Below are positions 6,805 through 13,294 of a DNA stretch of 13,417 bases, piece after piece. The notes beneath the pieces were generated by a model. That model searched no databases, was not told the origin of the DNA, and saw only the letters and a program-made list of their open reading frames with translations. The translations under genes and the position numbers were made by a program. Origin of the DNA: Candidatus Spyradosoma merdigallinarum (GTDB lineage Bacteria > Verrucomicrobiota > Verrucomicrobiia > Opitutales > UBA953); the NCBI GenBank assembly GCA_018713755.1, contig DVOG01000061.1, positions 1-13,417 of the forward strand, read 5' to 3'. Position 1 is the stretch's first letter. Each line of letters starts with the position of its first letter.

Positions 6805-8268
6805 TCACCCGCCGATCATCGGAACCAGCGCGATGTAGACGCCGGTGAAAATCGCCGTCGTGATGACGCCGGAAATGTTGATGCCCAGCGCGTCGGGCAA
6901 CACGATGACGTCCGGCGCGACGCGGGAAATTTCCTTTTGCGCAATCTTCGCGCAGGTCGGCACGCAGGAGATGCCGGCGATCCCGCAGACGGGATTGAAG
7001 CGCCGCCCCGTCAGCAGATACATGATGTAGCCGCCGATGATGCCGCCGATGGCGGACATCGTGAGCGCGAAAATGCCCAGCACGAGGAGAATCAGCACCT
7101 TTTCGTCGAGCAGCGTCCGCGCGCTGCAGAGCAACCCGAGAATCAGCCCGAGGAAGAACGTGCCGCCGTAGAGGAAAACCTGGTCGATGAGCCGAATGAA
7201 GGCCTGAATGCCCGCTTCGCGCACGGCGATGCCGACGAACAGCGAGCAGAACAGCGGCGCGCCTACCGGGAACAGCAGACACAGCACCGCGCAGGCGACG
7301 ACGGTGAAGGCGATCTTTTCGTTCGCCGTCACCTTGATCGGCTTTTTCGGCGGCTTGTTGCGCACCTTGCGCAGGCTTTCGGGAACGAGGAAGCGAATCA
7401 GGAACGGATACGCTCCGTAAGTGATGCCGAGGTAAAGATAGGCAACCACCGTCACGGGAACGAAAAGTTCCTTCGCGAGCTTCAGCGAAGCGAAAAGCAC
7501 CATCGGGCCGTCCGCGCCGCCGACCATCGCGATCGACGCGGCCTCGCCGTAGCTCAGCCCGCAGGCGATGGCGACCGGGAACGTGACGATCGTGCCGAGT
7601 TCCGCGCAAAACGCCACGAAGACGCTTTGGAACGGGCGCGCCATCAGGAAGCCGACGTCCAAAAGCACGCCGATGCCCATGAAGATAAAGCACGCGATGA
7701 GGTTGTTGCTGAACGCGTAGTTGTAAATCGGCTGAATCCAGTCCTTCTGCATCAAGGCGACGAGATTCTCTTCGCCCTGAACGAGCGGCTCGACGTTGAG
7801 GTCGCCCTGAAGCACGACGCTCCCGCGCAGCGTTTCGCCCGACGTCCCGTCGACGATGGACGCCTTGCCCGCTTTGAGAAAAGCGATGATTTCGTCTTCG
7901 CTTTTCACGGAAATGTAGTCATCCGGCCGCGCGGAATTTTCCGCGTAGTCCGCGGAGCCCTCAATCGTGAAATAGCGAACGTCCGTGCGGTCCGCGGCGT
8001 TGATCCAGCGCGCTTCCGGAAAACGCTCGGACTCGATCGCCGTCGTCGCGTCGAGATAAAGATTGCCCGCGTTGGCGACGATCATGCCGAGCCCCATCGG
8101 AATCATCAGCAACGGCTCGAGAACGCCTTTTTTTCCGAGAAAAACGAGGACGCCGCCGAGAATGATGAGCCCGACGCCCGTCCAGCACAGCAACGGCGGA
8201 GAATCGACGAGCGTCGTGATCCCCTCGAAAAGCCGACGGATGATGTCAATGATGTCTATGTTGTCCAT
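6805..8268 (-). CDS. mmdB: Sodium-translocating decarboxylase beta subunit with extra soluble insertion
   Basis: Membrane subunit of the Na+-pumping biotin-dependent decarboxylases (OadB/MmdB/GcdB). It decarboxylates carboxybiotin and exports Na+. Family landmarks: GKKGVLEPLLMIPMGLGMI (45-63), IACFIFMGIGVLLDVGFLMA (191-210), GGADGP with D253 (the ion-coupling aspartate known from Klebsiella OadB), VGAPLFCSLFVGIAVREAG (335-353), NPVCGIAGISCVP (425-437) and LGINISGVITTAI (461-473). About 10 membrane segments are present. At 487 residues it is longer than the usual 375-435. The surplus is a hydrophilic stretch of roughly residues 75-180 between the second and third hydrophobic elements. The start at 8268 follows the 58-residue gene by 58 bases; the gap forms a hairpin. 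It is the last gene of the operon. Confidence 0.93.
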   Translation of the reverse strand: MDNIDIIDIIRRLFEGITTLVDSPPLLCWTGVGLIILGGVLVFLGKKGVLEPLLMIPMGLGMIVANAGNLYLDATTAIESERFPEARWINAADRTDVRYFTIEGSADYAENSARPDDYISVKSEDEIIAFLKAGKASIVDGTSGETLRGSVVLQGDLNVEPLVQGEENLVALMQKDWIQPIYNYAFSNNLIACFIFMGIGVLLDVGFLMARPFQSVFVAFCAELGTIVTFPVAIACGLSYGEAASIAMVGGADGPMVLFASLKLAKELFVPVTVVAYLYLGITYGAYPFLIRFLVPESLRKVRNKPPKKPIKVTANEKIAFTVVACAVLCLLFPVGAPLFCSLFVGIAVREAGIQAFIRLIDQVFLYGGTFFLGLILGLLCSARTLLDEKVLILLVLGIFALTMSAIGGIIGGYIMYLLTGRRFNPVCGIAGISCVPTCAKIAQKEISRVAPDVIVLPDALGINISGVITTAIFTGVYIALVPMIGG

Positions 8269-8287
8269 GGAAGATCTTTTCGGAGAA

Positions 8288-8321
8288 CGGGAACGCGCTC
8301 AGCCGCGCGCGCCCGTTCCCG
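8288..8321. repeat. Intercistronic inverted repeat built from two CGGGAACG copies
   Basis: CGGGAACG (8288-8295) and CGTTCCCG (8314-8321) form an 8-bp perfect stem whose loop is itself made of GCGC stretches that can extend pairing. It lies between the 58-residue gene and the beta-subunit gene and has no U-run, so it looks like an mRNA hairpin inside the operon and not a terminator. Confidence 0.55.
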
Positions 8322-8326
8322 CGCCC

Positions 8327-8503
8327 TCAGCCTTTCTTGCTGAAGATACGGAGAAACAGATAAATGCTTTTCACGAGCACAGCGAGAACGACCGCGACGA
8401 CCGCAGAAACCAAAACGATCCACGGGAGCCATTGAAGCGCCAGCCCCAGCGACGCCTCTTCCGGCGCCGCCGTCGATGCCGCTTCCGCCAAAAGGAAAAA
8501 CAT
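8327..8503 (-). CDS. 58-residue single-helix membrane protein within the decarboxylase operon
   Basis: A short frame translating as MFFLLAEAASTAAPEEASL, then a hydrophobic helix at about residues 25-51 (WLPWIVLVSAVVAVVLAVLV), ending LRIFSKKG. It lies exactly between the biotin-carrier stop (21 bases) and the beta-subunit start (58 bases). It is preceded by GGAGG five bases before the ATG, the best ribosome-binding site in the window. An acidic, Ala-rich N-terminus and basic C-terminus suggest the N-terminus is outside. Some enzymes of this class, such as the Veillonella methylmalonyl-CoA decarboxylase, have an additional tiny subunit (epsilon, about 55 residues), but this product lacks the W..GR..SH signature expected if it resembled the delta C-terminus. 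It may be an accessory or stabilising subunit; that is inference. Confidence 0.8.
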   Translation of the reverse strand: MFFLLAEAASTAAPEEASLGLALQWLPWIVLVSAVVAVVLAVLVKSIYLFLRIFSKKG

Positions 8504-8524
8504 ATGAGCCTCCGCAGAAAAAGG

Positions 8525-8929
8525 TTAGGAAATGACCGCGAGCACCTGACCTTCTTCGACGCCGTCGCCGACGCTGACGTTGATCGCCGAGATCGTTCCC
8601 GCCTTGTTGGCGTAGATGTAGGTGTTCATCTTCATCGCTTCGATCGTCAGGATCTGATCGCCGTCCTTGACGGCCGCGCCGACTTTCGTGTCGATGGAAA
8701 CCACCTTGCCCGCCAGCGGCGACGGGACGCCCGAGCCTCCGGCGGAAACCGCCGCGGGCGCGGGAGCAGGGGCCGGCGCGGGAACGGGAGCGGCCGCCGG
8801 AGCCGCGACGGGCGCGGAAACGACGGGAGCCGGCGCAGGAGCCGCGGGAACGGCGGCGGAAGCTTCGCCTTCGATTTCGACGGAAACTTCGTAGACTTTT
8901 CCGTCAACGGTAACTTTAAGTTTTTTCAT
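8525..8929 (-). CDS. mmdC: Biotin carrier (gamma) subunit of the decarboxylase
   Basis: Carries the covalently bound biotin that shuttles CO2 from the alpha subunit to the membrane beta subunit. The 134-residue protein begins with a short strand-rich segment (MKKLKVTVDGKVYEVSVEI), has a flexible Pro/Ala linker from about 24 to 63, and ends in a biotinyl domain (67-134) with the biotin-accepting lysine K100 in EAMKMN. Length and architecture match MmdC/GcdC-type carriers, which are separate proteins and not fused to the transferase. It lies 58 bases after the delta gene and 21 bases before the 58-residue gene. The biotin ligase needed to modify it is not in this window. There is no clear Shine-Dalgarno. 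Confidence 0.95.
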   Translation of the reverse strand: MKKLKVTVDGKVYEVSVEIEGEASAAVPAAPAPAPVVSAPVAAPAAAPVPAPAPAPAPAAVSAGGSGVPSPLAGKVVSIDTKVGAAVKDGDQILTIEAMKMNTYIYANKAGTISAINVSVGDGVEEGQVLAVIS

Positions 8930-8987
8930 GATGAGGGATCTTCTTGTTGCAAATTTTCTCGTTGAAGCGAATTTCCTGAAAGGATGA

Positions 8988-9416
8988 TCAGCGCTGAAGC
9001 GAATGCGAGGAATACACCTGGCGCCGTCCTTCCAGCGACCACAGCGACATCAGCTGCTCGATGTCCGGCGCTTTCGGCGCTGCGGGAGCGACGCCCGTGA
9101 TCGAAAAATTCTTGCCGCGCAGAACGACGGCGACGGAAGCGGCGATGACCGCCATGATTTCCGGCGAAATCGCGGACGTTCCGGGAACCGGCGCCGCGGG
9201 AGCGGCGGGCGCGACCGCGGGAGCGGCAGGCGCAGGAGCGGCGGGAACGGCCGGCGCGGGTCGGCGGAAGTTGGAGACATGCTCCGGATTCGGCGGGAAC
9301 GCCGCGGCGATGCCGCGTCCGACCGCGGCCAGGACGATGATGAGCACGACAGTGCCGACCAGCACCCAGCCGACGACGCCCCAATTGGCGGCACACAGGA
9401 AAGGCTGAAGAATCAT
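8988..9416 (-). CDS. mmdD: Decarboxylase delta (OadG-like) subunit
   Basis: Small membrane subunit that holds the enzyme complex together by linking the soluble carboxyltransferase to the membrane pump. One transmembrane helix (about 13-35) follows a short N-terminus. A Pro/Ala linker covers about 52-79. The C-terminal part (84-142) ends with WSLEGRRQVYSSHSLQR, containing the W..GR and SH elements typical of this family's C-terminus. At 142 residues it is longer than the approximately 83-residue OadG and nearer to MmdD forms with a long linker. It starts 54 bases after the alpha gene; the gap contains a GGAAAA/TTTTTCC inverted repeat. The start ATG lacks a Shine-Dalgarno; the next in-frame ATG would remove the helix. 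Confidence 0.9.
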   Translation of the reverse strand: MILQPFLCAANWGVVGWVLVGTVVLIIVLAAVGRGIAAAFPPNPEHVSNFRRPAPAVPAAPAPAAPAVAPAAPAAPVPGTSAISPEIMAVIAASVAVVLRGKNFSITGVAPAAPKAPDIEQLMSLWSLEGRRQVYSSHSLQR

Positions 9417-9445
9417 GATTTTTTCGAAAAGGTTTGTTTTTTTCG

Positions 9446-9468
9446 CGGAAAACTTTGATTTTTCCCGG
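9446..9468. repeat. Inverted repeat between alpha and delta genes
   Basis: CGGAAAACTTTGATTTTTCC: arms GGAAAA and TTTTTCC around CTTTGA. It closely resembles a second copy at 13374-13392 upstream of the exoribonuclease gene. Confidence 0.4.
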
Positions 9469-9470
9469 TT

Positions 9471-11087
9471 TTACAGCGGCATGTTCCCGTGCTTTTTCGG
9501 CGGACGCGTCGCGCGCTTGGACAGCGAATTGCGCAGCGCCTGCGAAAGCTTGGCGCGGGACTGCGCCGGCGTAATGACGTCGTCGACGACGCCGTTGGCC
9601 GCGGCGCGATACGGCGTCGCGAACTGCGCGCTGTATTCTTCCGCGTAAACGGCGGCGCGGGCGCGGGACGCTTCCTTGCCGAGGCGTTCGGCCTCTTCTT
9701 CGGACTTGCCTTCCGCGAGCGCGTCGGCCTTCGCCTTTTCGCCGGCGGCGGCGATGTCTTTCTTGAAGACGATGTTCGCCGCTCCCGCGGGACCCATCAC
9801 GGCGATTTCCGCCGTCGGCCACGCGAACACGGCGTCCGCGCCGAGCGGTTTCGAACACATGGCGATGTAGGCGCCGCCGTAGGCTTTGCGGAGCACGAGC
9901 GTGATTTTCGGCACGGTCGAAGCGGAATACGCGTGCAGCATTTTCGCGCCGTGGCGGATGATGCCGCCGCGCTCCTGCGCCTTGCCGGGCAGGAAGCCGG
10001 GAACGTCCACGAGCGTGACCAGCGGAATGTTGAACGCGTTGCAGAAGCGAATGAAGCGCGCGCATTTGTCGGACGCGTCGATGTCGAGCACGCCCGCCTT
10101 CATCGTCGGCTGATTGGCGACGATCCCGCAGACGATGCCCTGCAGACGCGCGAAGCCGATGACCGCGTTTTTCGCGAAATCCGCCATCACTTCGAAGAAC
10201 GTGTTTTCGTCGAAAAGGCGCGCGATGACCTTCTTCATGTCGATCGGGAGCTTCGGGTCTTCGGGAACGAGGTCCGCCATGCCCGGGTCTTCCTGCATCG
10301 AGACGATCGGCGTCGGCTCGTGCGGCGGATCCATCATGTTGTTCGCGGGCAGATAGCTGAGCAGACGGCGGACGATCTGAAGCGCGTGCGCGTCGTCTTC
10401 CGCCACGAAATGGATGTTCCCGCTGATGGACGCGTGCGCCGCGGCGCCGCCGATTTCATCCATCGTGCAATGTTCGCCCGTGACGGCCTTGATGACTTCC
10501 GGTCCCGTGATGAACATCTGCGCGTTGGACTTCTTCATGATGATGAAGTCCGTCAGCGCCGGCGAATACGCCGCGCCGCCCGCGCACGGTCCCGCGATGA
10601 CGGAAATCTGCGGCACGACGCCGGAGGCCTGCACGTTGCGGTAGAAAATGTCGCCGAAGCCCTTCAGCGCCATTTCGCCTTCGGGAATGCGCGCTCCGCC
10701 AGAGTCGTTGATGCCGACGATCGGCATGCCCATCTTCAGCGCGTATTCCTGCATGCGGCAGATTTTCTGCGCGTGCTCGTGACCGAGCGAACCGCCCTGC
10801 ACGGTGAAGTCCTGAGAGTAAATCGCGACGGAGCGCCCGTCCACGTTCCCGACGCCGGTGACCACGCCGTCGCACGGCAGGTCTTTTCCCTTCATGCCGA
10901 AATCCTGACAGTGATGCTTGATGTGCATCCCGAATTCCATGAACGAACCCGGCTGGACAAGCCCCGCGATGCGGTCGCGCGCCGTCATCAGCCCTTTCTT
11001 GCGGCGGGCGTCGAGCTTTTCCTCTCCGCCGCCGGCGACGGCTTTCTTGCGGAGCGCTTCCAGATTTTCAATCAGTTCTTTCTTCAT
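9471..11087 (-). CDS. mmdA: Biotin-dependent acyl-CoA decarboxylase alpha (carboxyltransferase) subunit, probably methylmalonyl-CoA
   Basis: Transfers the carboxyl group from an acyl-CoA (most likely methylmalonyl-CoA) to biotin on the carrier protein. The frame is open far upstream, but family similarity begins at MKKELIENLEALRKKAVAGG, so the start is the ATG at 11087 (538 residues), with AAGG nine bases before it. Visible crotonase-fold motifs are DGVVTGVGNVDGR (73-85), SQDFTVQGGSLGHEHA (91-106), NDSGGARIPEG (127-137), GPCAGGAAYSPALTDF (166-181), DVPGFLPGKAQERGGIIRHG (361-380), RKAYGGAYIAM (400-410), GADAVFAWPTAEIAVMGPAGAANIVF (416-441) and the terminal KKHGNMPL. A charged stretch of about 18 extra residues lies in 445-480. 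The position that is Asp in propionyl-CoA carboxylases (AYGGAYD) is I408 here. The adjoining delta, gamma and beta genes favour decarboxylase over carboxylase. Glutaconyl-CoA is less likely because that alpha subunit is larger. Confidence 0.92.
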   Translation of the reverse strand: MKKELIENLEALRKKAVAGGGEEKLDARRKKGLMTARDRIAGLVQPGSFMEFGMHIKHHCQDFGMKGKDLPCDGVVTGVGNVDGRSVAIYSQDFTVQGGSLGHEHAQKICRMQEYALKMGMPIVGINDSGGARIPEGEMALKGFGDIFYRNVQASGVVPQISVIAGPCAGGAAYSPALTDFIIMKKSNAQMFITGPEVIKAVTGEHCTMDEIGGAAAHASISGNIHFVAEDDAHALQIVRRLLSYLPANNMMDPPHEPTPIVSMQEDPGMADLVPEDPKLPIDMKKVIARLFDENTFFEVMADFAKNAVIGFARLQGIVCGIVANQPTMKAGVLDIDASDKCARFIRFCNAFNIPLVTLVDVPGFLPGKAQERGGIIRHGAKMLHAYSASTVPKITLVLRKAYGGAYIAMCSKPLGADAVFAWPTAEIAVMGPAGAANIVFKKDIAAAGEKAKADALAEGKSEEEAERLGKEASRARAAVYAEEYSAQFATPYRAAANGVVDDVITPAQSRAKLSQALRNSLSKRATRPPKKHGNMPL

Positions 11088-11113
11088 ATGAATGACCTTG
11101 TCTGTTCGGATAA

Positions 11114-11126
11114 CAAAACGTTTTCG
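11114..11126. promoter_or_regulatory. LacI/GalR-type operator-like palindrome upstream of mmdA
   Basis: On the minus strand CGAAAACGTTTTG has a 10-bp perfect palindrome AAAACGTTTT centred on CG, the layout of LacI/GalR/CcpA-family operators. It lies about 28 bases before the mmdA ATG, where a repressor could block transcription. I could not place convincing -35/-10 boxes around it. Confidence 0.3.
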
Positions 11127-11134
11127 CAATGCTA

Positions 11135-11178
11135 CCCGCCGCGCTTTTTTTTTGAAAGCAAAAAAAAAGCGCGGCGGG
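11135..11178. terminator. Perfect 19-bp inverted repeat, probable bidirectional-type terminator
   Basis: Arms CCCGCCGCGC-T9 and A9-GCGCGGCGGG pair without mismatch around the six-base loop GAAAGC. It begins eight bases after the stop of the beta-propeller gene, so it most likely ends transcription of unit A. The order is unusual: the GC pairs are at the base and the A/T run is in the upper stem, with no U-run after the stem, so canonical rho-independent termination is not certain. Confidence 0.6.
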
Positions 11179-11185
11179 AACGCGC

Positions 11186-12205
11186 TCACGGACGCGCGGG
11201 AGCGCTGCCTTTCTCCGAAAGCGCGCTCACGGGAACGCGGAACAGCGCGCCTTGCTCCGAAGCAATCAGCAGCGTGTCTTCGTCGGCGAACGCGACGCCC
11301 TCGATCTGCCAGAAATCCTTCGGCGCCGCCACGCGCCGGAAGTGCGCGGGAGCGTGCGTGAAGAAGCGCGTCTCGTCGATTTTCCCGAAAGCGTCCGCCT
11401 CGGGAAGCTCGAAAACCCACACGCCGTGATACGTCAGCACGGCGAGGCGGCGGCGCGCCGGCGAAAGCGCCGCGTCCGTCACCATGCCGCGCGCGTCGAA
11501 GCGCGCCACGGGCACGGCGGCCTGATACGACTCGATCGCGGGATCGACGCGCCAGAGCACCGTTTCCGTGTCCGACCAGTGCTTCGTGAAAAAGTAAATC
11601 TGCCCGTTCAGCGCGAAGCACGCCTCGCAGTCGTAATTGCGGGAACGCGCGGGAAATTCGTTCTGCGACGGATAATAAAACGACACCTTCCTGCGGTGCG
11701 CCGTGACGACGTCCGCCGTCGGCGAAGGCTCGGGAACGACGTAAAAGCAGAGGTTGCGCCGATTGCTCAAGTTGTTCCCGACGTCGCCGATCACGAGGTT
11801 TCCCTGATCGTCGAGCGCGAGGCATTCCCAGTCGACGTTGCGCGTCCCCGTGACGCGGATGCCCTCGTAGTTCCCGCGCGCCGCGGCAGGCATGACGATT
11901 TCGCCCGTCTCGCGCAACGCGAAAACGACGGGCGCGCAGCCGCTGTCCGAAAGCGTCCAATACGCGTTCGGGTGCCGCGCGCTTTTTTCCAGCGCCGAGC
12001 ATTCCTCGATTTTCTTCACGTCGAAATGCGCGCTCGGCGTCAGCGCGAGCGGCTCGGACGCGGCGTTCCCGACGTCGCCCGCGACGACGACCTGCGTCAG
12101 CGGCGGCAGTTCGGCGAAAACCGTGTGGTTCTCCGGGCGCGACGCGGCGAAAAGCGTTTCCGCGGCGAAAAGCATTCCCGCGACGAATATCGATCCGTAT
12201 CTCAT
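11186..12205 (-). CDS. Secreted beta-propeller-like protein, function unknown
   Basis: A 339-residue exported protein. Residues 1-21 are a signal peptide (hydrophobic FVAGMLFAAETLFA, cleavage near LFA-AS). The mature part has repeated strand-turn units typical of propeller folds: ECSALEKSARHPNAYWTLSD (68-87), VDWECLALDDQGNLVIGDVG (124-143) then NN, CEACFALNGQIYFFTKHW (193-210), MVTDAALSPARRRLAVLTY (241-259) and IEGVAFADEDTLLIASEQGA (301-320). Paired E/W and GDxGNN motifs recall the phytase-like/SdiA-regulated-like propellers that often bind Ca2+, but I cannot name a substrate. Its gene starts 54 bases after the YhaM-like gene; the gap contains two A8 runs and only a weak stem, so co-transcription is likely. 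C55 is not in a lipobox context, so a soluble periplasmic or secreted product is expected. Confidence 0.8.
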   Translation of the reverse strand: MRYGSIFVAGMLFAAETLFAASRPENHTVFAELPPLTQVVVAGDVGNAASEPLALTPSAHFDVKKIEECSALEKSARHPNAYWTLSDSGCAPVVFALRETGEIVMPAAARGNYEGIRVTGTRNVDWECLALDDQGNLVIGDVGNNLSNRRNLCFYVVPEPSPTADVVTAHRRKVSFYYPSQNEFPARSRNYDCEACFALNGQIYFFTKHWSDTETVLWRVDPAIESYQAAVPVARFDARGMVTDAALSPARRRLAVLTYHGVWVFELPEADAFGKIDETRFFTHAPAHFRRVAAPKDFWQIEGVAFADEDTLLIASEQGALFRVPVSALSEKGSAPARP

Positions 12206-12259
12206 TGTTCCCGAAAAAAAAGCTCTCGTAAAAAAAAGCGACCGGAAACGGCGTCTCCC

Positions 12260-13294
12260 TCAGAGCGTCCCCTCCGATTCCGCGCCGGGTTCCTCTTCCG
12301 TTCCCGCCGCGTCGCGGCGCCGCGGGAACGGCGGAACGACGAGCACGGACGACTTCAGTCCGGGGAAAAATTCCGAAAATTCCTCCGTTCCCGGCGTGTC
12401 GCGCAGCGCCGCCTGCACCATGCCCATTTTCGCGTCCAAATTGTCGATCATCGAGACGAAAATCGCTTCAGGCGTCGCGGCGAGCGCGGCGGCGCCCCAT
12501 TCCAGCTCGCCCTGATGGCTGAGCACGATGTGTTCGAGCCGCTCGAGAAGCTCCGGCGCGAGGCGGTTTTTCAGCCCGTGCTTGCGCACGATGCGGTAGC
12601 CCAGCACGACGTGGCCCTGCAGGATGCCCGCGCGGGTTTTCCGCGTCGAAAGTCCCTGCGTGTATTCGACGGTTTTTCCGATGTCGTGCAGCAGCGCTCC
12701 CGCGAGCGCGAGGCTCGGATCCACCTGCGGATAAAGCGGGAGCAGTGCCCGCGCGACGCGCGCGAGGTGGCAGGAATGCTCCAGCAGCCCGTGGCGGTAA
12801 GCGTGGTGCATCGAAATCGCCGCGGAAGAATTTTTGAAGACGTCGCCGGCTTCGTCGAGCGCCGCGCGCGTCGTATTCCGCAGACCTTCGTCCTCGATGG
12901 ATTCGACGTGTTCGGCGAGCTCGGCGCAGAGCGCGTCGAAGTTTTCCGGAGAAACCGCGACGAGGCGTTCCGCCAGCCCGTTGTGCTCGATTTCCTCGTC
13001 GGAAAGCTCGAAAATGTCCTCGATCTTCGGCGAAAACCGCCCCTGGTAGGTCCCCGTCACGCCCTCGACGCGCACGACGGAGCCGTCGCGCAGTTCCCGC
13101 AGCGTTCCCGCGACGGGGCTGTCGGAAAACACCGTGCAGGAAAACGTTCCCGTGCGGTCGCCCAAATCCAGCGTGAAGAACGGAGAGCCGTTGCGCGCCG
13201 TCCGCGAAGCGATTTTTTTCAAGATGAAGACGCCGAAAAAACAGTTGCTCGGCGGGAGCGTCTTCAGTTCGGAAACGGTGGCGGAAATCGGCAT
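12260..13294 (-). CDS. yhaM: YhaM-type 3'-5' exoribonuclease (OB fold + HD domain)
   Basis: A 344-residue protein with an N-terminal OB-fold nucleic-acid-binding domain (about 8-95, with FILKKIASRTARNGSPFFTL and DRTGTFSCTVF) and a C-terminal HD metal-dependent phosphohydrolase domain (about 160-290). HD residues visible are H173 in LLEHSCH, the HD pair H203/D204 in GALLHDIGK, H228 in LQGHVVLG, H260 in LSHQG and D284 in SMIDNLDAKM. This order is that of Bacillus YhaM/CBF1, which trims RNA (and ssDNA) from the 3' end. Length fits the family (about 310-345). The C-terminal tail (325-344) is charged and probably disordered. The start codon is preceded by CATTGCTCT, without a Shine-Dalgarno. It is the first gene of unit A; the sequence upstream to the window edge holds no gene. 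Confidence 0.93.
   Translation of the reverse strand: MPISATVSELKTLPPSNCFFGVFILKKIASRTARNGSPFFTLDLGDRTGTFSCTVFSDSPVAGTLRELRDGSVVRVEGVTGTYQGRFSPKIEDIFELSDEEIEHNGLAERLVAVSPENFDALCAELAEHVESIEDEGLRNTTRAALDEAGDVFKNSSAAISMHHAYRHGLLEHSCHLARVARALLPLYPQVDPSLALAGALLHDIGKTVEYTQGLSTRKTRAGILQGHVVLGYRIVRKHGLKNRLAPELLERLEHIVLSHQGELEWGAAALAATPEAIFVSMIDNLDAKMGMVQAALRDTPGTEEFSEFFPGLKSSVLVVPPFPRRRDAAGTEEEPGAESEGTL

Noticed and set aside
8780..9300. Repetitive GC-rich stretches coding Ala/Pro tracts considered as a tandem repeat
   Set aside because: They are the Pro/Ala linkers of the biotin carrier and delta subunits, a normal feature of these proteins, without a fixed DNA repeat unit.
9471..11087. Oxaloacetate decarboxylase or propionyl-CoA carboxylase identity for the alpha subunit
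   Set aside because: Oxaloacetate decarboxylase alpha belongs to a different fold (pyruvate-carboxylase-type), and a carboxylase would be accompanied by biotin carboxylase, not by the beta Na+ pump and delta subunit found here.
11088..12002. Long N-terminal extension of mmdA
   Set aside because: Family similarity starts at MKKELIENL; the extension crosses the strong inverted repeat and overlaps the secreted-protein gene in another frame with low-complexity Arg-rich sequence.
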